The notes under the pieces are model-generated. The model was not told the origin of the DNA. It worked only from the letters and a program-made list of their open reading frames with translations, and did no database searches. A stretch of DNA of 64,000 nucleotides from Dysgonomonas sp. UBA5412 (GTDB lineage: Bacteria; Bacteroidota; Bacteroidia; Bacteroidales; Dysgonomonadaceae): NCBI GenBank assembly GCA_002409595.1, contig DHNQ01000010.1, positions 1 through 64,000 on the forward strand, read 5' to 3'. Shown piece by piece: positions 59,282 through 64,000 of the stretch. Positions within the stretch are counted from its first letter, which is position 1, and each line of letters opens with the position of its first letter. Position numbers and translations under genes: made by a program.

Positions 59282-60154
59282 ATGAAAAAATTATTTGTAG
59301 GATGTCTATGTTTGATAGCATTGGCATCGTGTAATGTAAAAAATTCAGATGAATACAAAGCTCTACAGGCAGAAAGAGATTCTTTGATGCAAGTTACAGG
59401 GCAGAGTAATACAGAATTAACAGAAATGAATAGCCTGATAAACGATATTGAAGAAAACTTTAAGCAAATAAGAGAAGCTGAAAAATATCTTACTATCGAA
59501 TCGAAGGCTAAAGGTGAGATGTCTAACGACACAAAAACTCGTGTGAAAGACAACTTTGAAATGATCAATGAGATCTTGAAAAAGAACAAGACGGATATTG
59601 ATAAATTAAATCAGAAATTGAAAAGTAATTCAGGACAAATGTCAGGTCTGAAATCTACTATCGAAAGGTTGAATAATGAACTTACAGAGAGAGCTAATAC
59701 TATTGCTGATTTGCAAACCTCTCTAGTTACACGTGACGCTCAGATAGCTTCGTTACAGACAGATGTAAAATCTTTGACAGACAATGTTGATAATCTTTCT
59801 TCTCAGACCGCAGAACAAGCAGCAAAAATCAGAGAACAAGATAAAGAACTGAATACTGCTTATTACATGTTTGGAACATCTAAAGAATTGAAAGAAGCTA
59901 AAGTTGTTACCGGTGGATTTCTTGCTTCTTCAAAGATATTGAATGAAGGCATAGAAAAGAGTAAATTTATCCGTGTAGATATACGCGATACCCACAGTAT
60001 TTCGGTATATGATAAGAAAGCCAAATTATTATCTGATCATCCGAAAGATAGCTATACTTTAGAAAAAGATGCAAGCGGAAAAATTGTAATAAAAATTTCT
60101 GATTACAAAAAATTCTGGAGTCTTACTAAATTCTTAGTAGTAGAAGTTGGATAA
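59282..60154 (+). CDS. Coiled-coil lipoprotein of unknown function
   Basis: The 290-residue protein has a short signal and lipobox to Cys17 (ALASC), so it is membrane-tethered. From about residue 25 to 195 it is predicted coiled coil (RDSLMQVTGQSN, LTEMNSLINDIEENFKQI, LNNELTERANTIADLQ, IREQDKELNTA). The C-terminal 95 residues (YMFGTSKELKEAKVVTGGFLASSKILN, FIRVDIRDTHSISVYDKKAKLLSDHPKDSYTLEK) are globular, with beta structure. The family is recognisable in other Bacteroidetes but unnamed. The in-frame TTG at 59276 is rejected in favour of the ATG at 59282. A strong terminator follows. Confidence 0.8.
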   Translation: MKKLFVGCLCLIALASCNVKNSDEYKALQAERDSLMQVTGQSNTELTEMNSLINDIEENFKQIREAEKYLTIESKAKGEMSNDTKTRVKDNFEMINEILKKNKTDIDKLNQKLKSNSGQMSGLKSTIERLNNELTERANTIADLQTSLVTRDAQIASLQTDVKSLTDNVDNLSSQTAEQAAKIREQDKELNTAYYMFGTSKELKEAKVVTGGFLASSKILNEGIEKSKFIRVDIRDTHSISVYDKKAKLLSDHPKDSYTLEKDASGKIVIKISDYKKFWSLTKFLVVEVG

Positions 60155-60170
60155 GTAAATAGGATAAAAT

Positions 60171-60201
60171 AAAAGCCCGTGAATAATCTTCACGGGCTTT
60201 T
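60171..60201. terminator. Bidirectional terminator after the coiled-coil lipoprotein gene
   Basis: AAAAGCCCGTGAA (60171-60183) and TTCACGGGCTTTT (60189-60201) form a perfect 13-base stem between convergent genes. T-rich runs follow on both strands. Confidence 0.93.
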
Positions 60202-60225
60202 ATTTTTTATATCTATAATACTAAG

Positions 60226-60756
60226 CTAGCAATTATATACACTGTCGTATATATCACTACGTATAACTGTTAGATTCTTTTCAACATTAATATCGCCATA
60301 CGACATGAGTTTCATTGGTATAGCAATTCCATCTTCTATATATGCGGGTTGTTGATATTGAACATTCTCCCAAAGCTTAAATCCAATACGTTGATAAAAA
60401 CCGATTCTGCGTTCTGACAGTATTGTAGTTGGAAGTTCGACCTCCAATATGATTGGCCGACTGATACTGTTTATAAATAAATCCATTACTTTTCGCCCAT
60501 ATCCTCCATTCCGGAAATCAGAGGATATTGCAAAATGTTCGGCAAAAACAAAATCTTTGAGAATCCAATAGGTTAGAAAACCGACTTTTTTATTATCACG
60601 AATGGCTATGGATATAACAAAAGAAGATTTCTCTTTATATAGCTCAAGCATTGTCTCCACCGGGCGTCTTTCACTTGGCGGAAATGATTCTATATATAGA
60701 TTTTCTACAAACGAAATTTCGTCTTGGTTCGATATATCCAAATTTCTTAATTCCAT
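60226..60756 (-). CDS. GNAT family N-acetyltransferase
   Basis: The 176-residue protein has the GNAT fold: SFVENLYIESFPPSERRP at the start, then FVAEHF-type strand FVFAEHFAISSDFRNGGYGRKVMDLFINSI, where RNGGYGRKVM is the acetyl-CoA pyrophosphate loop, then GFYQRIGFKLWENV. The substrate cannot be named; such proteins modify amines on small molecules or proteins. It lies 37 bases beyond ftsE on the same strand and may be in its transcript. Confidence 0.87.
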   Translation of the reverse strand: MELRNLDISNQDEISFVENLYIESFPPSERRPVETMLELYKEKSSFVISIAIRDNKKVGFLTYWILKDFVFAEHFAISSDFRNGGYGRKVMDLFINSISRPIILEVELPTTILSERRIGFYQRIGFKLWENVQYQQPAYIEDGIAIPMKLMSYGDINVEKNLTVIRSDIYDSVYNC

Positions 60757-60793
60757 TCTATTTTGCTGAACTTTTTTTTGATAAATTAAATTG

Positions 60794-61495
60794 TTAATTA
60801 CCTAATTTTACATCTCTCAAATATCCGTCCTCACATTTAATAATTCGTCCGGGGTATTTTTGTACAACAGCATAATTGTGAGTCGACATAATGACCGCTG
60901 TTCCGTTTGCTGAAATATCATGCAATAACTTTACAATCTGATTGCCTGTTTCGGGATCGAGATTACCTGTTGGTTCATCAGCCAGAATTATCTCAGGAGA
61001 ATTTAGTAATGCACGAGCTATAACAATACGTTGCTGTTCTCCTCCCGATAGTTCATGTGGCATTTTATAACCCTTGTTTTGCATACCTACCTGAGCTAAA
61101 ACTTCAGATATTCTAATGTCTATCAGATCTTTATTTTTCCATCCTGTGGCACGCAATACAAATTCAAGATTTTTGGCAGTAGTCCGATCAATTAATAATT
61201 GAAAATCCTGAAATACAATACCTATCTTTCTACGTAATGCGGCAACATCCTTTTTCTTTATACTTTCCAATGCATAATCTAATATACGTCCTCGCCCTTT
61301 CTCGAGAGGAATCTCATTGTAGAGACTCTTTAGAAAAGTGCTTTTTCCCGATCCGACTTTGCCTATCAAATAGATGAATTCTCCTCCCTTAATTGATACA
61401 TTGATATCACTGAGAATATTATTTCTATCCCGGTCTAAGTCAACACCTTCGTATTTTACAATTATGTCTTTTTCCTTGTCTTCGTCCATAACCAT
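60794..61495 (-). CDS. ftsE: Cell-division ATP-binding protein FtsE
   Basis: FtsE is the ATPase that with FtsX regulates septal peptidoglycan hydrolases. The 233-residue ABC protein has Walker A GKVGSGKST near residue 42, the FQDFQLLIDRTTAKNLEF Q-loop (the DFQLL form is typical of FtsE), signature LSGGEQQRIVIARAL and Walker B IILADEPTGNLDP, and the H-loop STHNYAV. The first 8 residues (MVMDEDKE) are not conserved, so an ATG at 61489 is possible. ftsX is not adjacent. A symmetric motif at 61501-61522 lies just upstream. Confidence 0.88.
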   Translation of the reverse strand: MVMDEDKEKDIIVKYEGVDLDRDRNNILSDINVSIKGGEFIYLIGKVGSGKSTFLKSLYNEIPLEKGRGRILDYALESIKKKDVAALRRKIGIVFQDFQLLIDRTTAKNLEFVLRATGWKNKDLIDIRISEVLAQVGMQNKGYKMPHELSGGEQQRIVIARALLNSPEIILADEPTGNLDPETGNQIVKLLHDISANGTAVIMSTHNYAVVQKYPGRIIKCEDGYLRDVKLGN

Positions 61496-61500
61496 ATTTT

Positions 61501-61522
61501 TGTTAACAGCTGACAGTTAACA
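61501..61522. promoter_or_regulatory. Dyad TGTTAAC-N8-GTTAACA ahead of ftsE
   Basis: TGTTAAC (61501-61507) and GTTAACA (61516-61522) form an inverted repeat that also contains the direct repeat GTTAACAG. It lies 6 bases before the ftsE ATG, where a regulator could block transcription or translation. No -7 box was identified here. Confidence 0.35.
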
Positions 61523-61569
61523 GTAAATATACAGTTTGAGAGTTCTTTATATCTGATCCTGCCAGCAAA

Positions 61570-62172
61570 TTATTTTTTATGTCTTTTTTGGAGTTCCGTT
61601 GCTAAATCCTCAATACTTAATCCTTTTGATGTAAGCATCACTATTAAGTGATATAACATGTCTGCAGCCTCGTATACCAATCTGTCGTCAGTGCCGTTAC
61701 AAGCCTCTATTACTGTCTCCAATGCTTCTTCTCCGACCTTCTGAGCCATACGGTTTATTCCTGATTGAAATAATGAAGTTGTATACGAACCTTCCGGCAT
61801 TTCCTTGTAACGTATTTCTATGAATTGTTGAAGATATTTTAGAAACATTATATCTTCCTTATTTTCTTCTTCAAAACATGTATCTGCACCTGTATGGCAA
61901 ACCGGTCCCACCGGATTTACTTTAATAAGGAGGGTATCTCGATCACAATCCTCTTTTATACTTATAACATTCAAGAAATTACCACTTTCTTCACCTTTAG
62001 TCCACAGTCTTTGCTTAGTGCGGCTGTAAAATGTTACTTTTCCTGTCTCTTGAGTCTTATACAATGCTTCAGCATTCATGTAACCCAACATTAACACCTT
62101 GTGAGTGATATTATCTTGTATTATGGCTGGAATTAATCCGCCTACCTTATCAAAGTCTAAGTCCATTTTCAT
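61570..62172 (-). CDS. hisIE: Bifunctional phosphoribosyl-AMP cyclohydrolase / phosphoribosyl-ATP pyrophosphatase
   Basis: HisIE performs steps 2 and 3 of histidine synthesis. The 200-residue protein is a fusion: HisI domain with LIPAIIQDNITHKVLMLGYMNAEALYKT, FYSRTKQRLWTKGEESG and DCDRDTLLIKVNPVGPVCHTG (zinc/Mg site residues Cys, Asp, His), then the HisE domain with SYTTSLFQSGINRMAQKVGEEALETVIEACNG and DRLVYEAADMLYHLIVML, typical of the MazG-like fold. It is the last in the hisA-hisF-hisIE row here. The 90-base gap to hisF has no visible terminator. Confidence 0.94.
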   Translation of the reverse strand: MKMDLDFDKVGGLIPAIIQDNITHKVLMLGYMNAEALYKTQETGKVTFYSRTKQRLWTKGEESGNFLNVISIKEDCDRDTLLIKVNPVGPVCHTGADTCFEEENKEDIMFLKYLQQFIEIRYKEMPEGSYTTSLFQSGINRMAQKVGEEALETVIEACNGTDDRLVYEAADMLYHLIVMLTSKGLSIEDLATELQKRHKK

Positions 62173-62262
62173 CTATTATTAAAATGATTGAGATGCTGAA
62201 AAGTTCACAGAATCTGAATCAAAATTTTATTTGTTTATTTTGTCCTATAATATATCCTCTGG

Positions 62263-63021
62263 TTAACAGAGTCTTACGTTTATTTTGTTTTCGTTGAGGT
62301 ACGATTTTAATTCATCTATTTTTACTTCATTGAAATGGAAAATACTAGCTGCTAACGCTGCATCGGCTTTTCCTTTTATAAATACATCTTTAAAGTGCTC
62401 TTTATTTCCTGCTCCTCCAGATGCGATAATCGGAATATTTAGAGTTTCTGACAATCGGCATAAAGCTTCGTTAGCATATCCGGTTTTCACTCCGTCGTGA
62501 TTCATACTTGTAAACAGAATTTCTCCCGCTCCAAGATTTTCAGCCTCTTTTGCCCACGAAAATAATTCTTTATCCGTTCTATTTCTTCCTCCACTTGTAT
62601 AGCAATGCCATGTGTTTCCGTCAAAGTTAGCATCAATTGCGCATACACATACCTGAGATCCGAAGTTTTTAGCAATTTCTTCGATTATTTTAGGATTTCT
62701 TATAGCAGTTGAATTGACCGATATTTTATCGGCTCCGGCATTTAATAGTCTGTCCACATCTGCAAGCTCATTGATACCTCCGCCTATCGTAAAAGGTATA
62801 TTTATATTTGCAGCTATGCGTTTTACCAAGTCTGTGAATGTTTTTCGTTCCTCATGCGATGCTGTAATGTCCAGAAAAACCAATTCGTCTGCGCCTTGTT
62901 GGCTATATCGTATACCTAATTCTACGGGGTCGCCAGCCTCTCTGAGATTAATAAAATTTGTTCCTTTGACAGTTTTACCGTCTTTAACATCCAGACATGG
63001 TATAATTCTTTTTGCCAACAT
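62263..63021 (-). CDS. hisF: Imidazole glycerol phosphate synthase subunit HisF
   Basis: HisF is the cyclase part of the HisF-HisH enzyme. The 252-residue TIM barrel starts IIPCLDVKDGKTVKG with the catalytic Asp11, then ADELVFLDITASHEERKTF, TIGGGINELAD, ADKISVNSTAI and VCAIDANFDGNTWHCYTSGGR with the second catalytic Asp, ILFTSMNHDGVKTGYA, and SGGAGNKEHF. The phosphate-binding loops of both halves of the barrel are intact. Adjacent to hisA after 1 base, consistent with operon arrangement. hisH is not visible in the window and may lie beyond the end. Confidence 0.96.
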   Translation of the reverse strand: MLAKRIIPCLDVKDGKTVKGTNFINLREAGDPVELGIRYSQQGADELVFLDITASHEERKTFTDLVKRIAANINIPFTIGGGINELADVDRLLNAGADKISVNSTAIRNPKIIEEIAKNFGSQVCVCAIDANFDGNTWHCYTSGGRNRTDKELFSWAKEAENLGAGEILFTSMNHDGVKTGYANEALCRLSETLNIPIIASGGAGNKEHFKDVFIKGKADAALAASIFHFNEVKIDELKSYLNENKINVRLC

Positions 63022-63022
63022 C

Positions 63023-63748
63023 TTAGTATGTGCTATAATTAGATAATTCTTGTAATGTTACCTTATTTTCATATATTGCTTTTCCGAGTATAACAGCGGG
63101 GACACCGGCATCTTCAAGATCGAGTATGTCTTGAAAACAACTAACTCCGCCACTGGCTATAAGGTATAGTTCAGGAAATGCTTCTAGTATCTCTTTATAT
63201 AGATTTATTGAAGGTCCTTGTAGCATTCCGTCTTTACTAATATCAGTACATATAACTTTTGATATACCTGATGTAATATAGCCTTTTATAAATGGTATAA
63301 TATCAACAGAAGTAGATTCTTGCCAGCCTGATATTGCAATTTTATGATTTTTACAGTCTGCTCCTAATATTATTTTATCATCACCATACTTGTTTACCCA
63401 GCCGTTAAATAATGTCGGATTTTTAACCGCTATGCTTCCTCCTGTAATCATAGATGCCCCGGATTGGAAAGCGATATCCAAATCGGAATCACTTTGCAAT
63501 CCACCTCCAAAATCAATGGTGAGAGATGTGTTTGATGCTATTCGTTCTAATACAGATTGGTTTACAATATGTCTGGCTTTCGCTCCGTCAAGATCTACTA
63601 AATGAAGCCTGCGAATGCCTGCATCTTCAAACATTTTGGCGACCTCTAAAGCGTCTTCGTTGTAAACTTTCTTTTCGTTATAGTCTCCTTGAGATAATCG
63701 GACACATTTACCATCTATGAGATCTATTGCTGGAATTATTTCTATCAT
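63023..63748 (-). CDS. hisA: ProFAR isomerase HisA
   Basis: HisA catalyses the Amadori isomerisation of ProFAR in histidine synthesis. The 241-residue barrel starts MIEIIPAIDLIDGKCVRLSQGDY, with the catalytic Asp in AIDLIDGK, then RLHLVDLDGAKA, IDFGGGLQSDSDL, GGSIAVKNP, VICTDISKDGMLQGPS with the second Asp, and LIASGGVSCFQDI. It is upstream of hisF in the transcript. A DUF4870-family gene is 6 bases further upstream. Confidence 0.96.
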   Translation of the reverse strand: MIEIIPAIDLIDGKCVRLSQGDYNEKKVYNEDALEVAKMFEDAGIRRLHLVDLDGAKARHIVNQSVLERIASNTSLTIDFGGGLQSDSDLDIAFQSGASMITGGSIAVKNPTLFNGWVNKYGDDKIILGADCKNHKIAISGWQESTSVDIIPFIKGYITSGISKVICTDISKDGMLQGPSINLYKEILEAFPELYLIASGGVSCFQDILDLEDAGVPAVILGKAIYENKVTLQELSNYSTY

Positions 63749-63754
63749 TTGTGG

Positions 63755-64000
63755 TTAAGAAAAGAATGTTATTGATAGTGGATATTTCCAGTATTCTCCG
63801 TTATTGGCTTTAACTGCTGCTACAATAATAAATACAATTTGTATGATTCCTAAAACAATAAACATTGGTATACCGATTACTAAGCCTATTATTGTAAGGC
63901 AAAGCACACCCGCTATAGCCATATATATAATCATACTTATCATAAAGTTTGCTATGTTTTTTCCATGTTTATCTATATTCGGATAGTCTTTTCCTTTTAC
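63755..64000 (-). CDS. DUF4870 membrane protein, 5'-truncated by the window edge
   Basis: The frame is open to the window end: from 64000 it reads KGKDYPNIDKHGKNIANFMISMIIYMAI on the minus strand, so the ATG at 63943 is internal and the true start lies beyond. The visible 81 residues show the DUF4870 pattern: an N-terminal P-D-x-HGKN-x-x-NF-x-IS-x-I-IY helix, then two further hydrophobic segments (LCLTIIGLVIGIPMFIVLGIIQIVFIIVAAVKA) and a YWKYPLSITFF tail. Tic20-like small membrane proteins of this kind are common but uncharacterised. It lies 6 bases before hisA on the same strand, so the two may share a transcript. Confidence 0.8.
   Translation of the reverse strand, partial: VKGKDYPNIDKHGKNIANFMISMIIYMAIAGVLCLTIIGLVIGIPMFIVLGIIQIVFIIVAAVKANNGEYWKYPLSITFFS

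Noticed and set aside
1..64000. Insertion sequences, tRNA and rRNA genes
   Set aside because: No transposase frame, no TTCGAATCC-type T-loop or rRNA-like conserved block was recognised on either strand.

Overview
The window is one contiguous stretch of an AT-rich (clearly below 50% GC) chromosome from a member of the Bacteroidales. The evidence is the repeated promoter pattern TTG, about 20 bases, then TAnnTTTG, which is the form read by the Bacteroidetes primary sigma factor. That sigma factor is itself encoded here, as a short RpoD of 286 residues. Further evidence is the near absence of strong Shine-Dalgarno sites, the many lipoproteins with a Cys near residue 17-23, and families typical of the phylum (DUF4827, DUF4294, PepSY-like, TIGR02757, the short RsmI paralogue). 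Meso-diaminopimelate dehydrogenase plus carboxynorspermidine decarboxylase fits a Dysgonomonas-like organism, but the genus is an inference. No rRNA, tRNA, CRISPR array, prophage or intact insertion sequence was seen.

Layout. 1-22,000, mostly plus strand, is housekeeping: a stray family 2 glycosyltransferase, gyrB, a glutaminyl-cyclase-like lipoprotein, sufE, thiN (minus), nspC, a 51-residue conserved small protein, rpe, a ComEC-like protein lacking the usual C-terminal hydrolase domain, nrnA, glmM, ddh, ispE, a lytic transglycosylase, uvrA, prfA, pyrF and a YegP-type protein. Between uvrA and prfA lies a 426-base gap with its own promoter, several hairpins and a terminator. This is a good candidate for a stable non-coding RNA, possibly of the 6S type.

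22,100-24,900 (minus) is a nitrogen operon: an outer-membrane beta-barrel-like protein, a PII protein and an Amt ammonium channel. 25,000-28,700 holds an RsmI-like methyltransferase, a polytopic glycosyltransferase and a divergent rsmF-type rRNA methyltransferase.

28,736-43,021 (minus) is a surface-polysaccharide locus of fifteen genes. In transcription order it runs: ABC export permease (Wzm) and ATPase with C-terminal carbohydrate-binding domain (Wzt), pyruvyl transferase, four glycosyltransferases of alternating GT2 and GT4 type, three more GT2 enzymes, a sugar aminotransferase, a WbqC protein, a divergent PLP-fold protein, a 114-base gap carrying a dispersed repeat, and two more GT2 enzymes. 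The genes are tightly packed with ATGA or TGATG stop-start overlaps. Together they look like assembly, modification and ABC-dependent export of an O-antigen or similar glycan. Initiating transferase and most nucleotide-sugar genes are not in the window.

43,200-60,200 is mixed: a tiny repeat-bearing lipoprotein, an acyl-CoA ligase, an mtaB / lipid A acyltransferase / glycosyltransferase operon, a DUF4294 protein, rpoD, a DegP-type protease, a sodium-solute symporter, an OmpA-like/TPR lipoprotein, an MscS channel, a PepSY-like lipoprotein, TIGR02757, rsmI and a coiled-coil lipoprotein. 60,200-64,000 (minus) holds a GNAT acetyltransferase, ftsE, hisIE, hisF, hisA and a partial DUF4870 membrane protein cut by the window edge.
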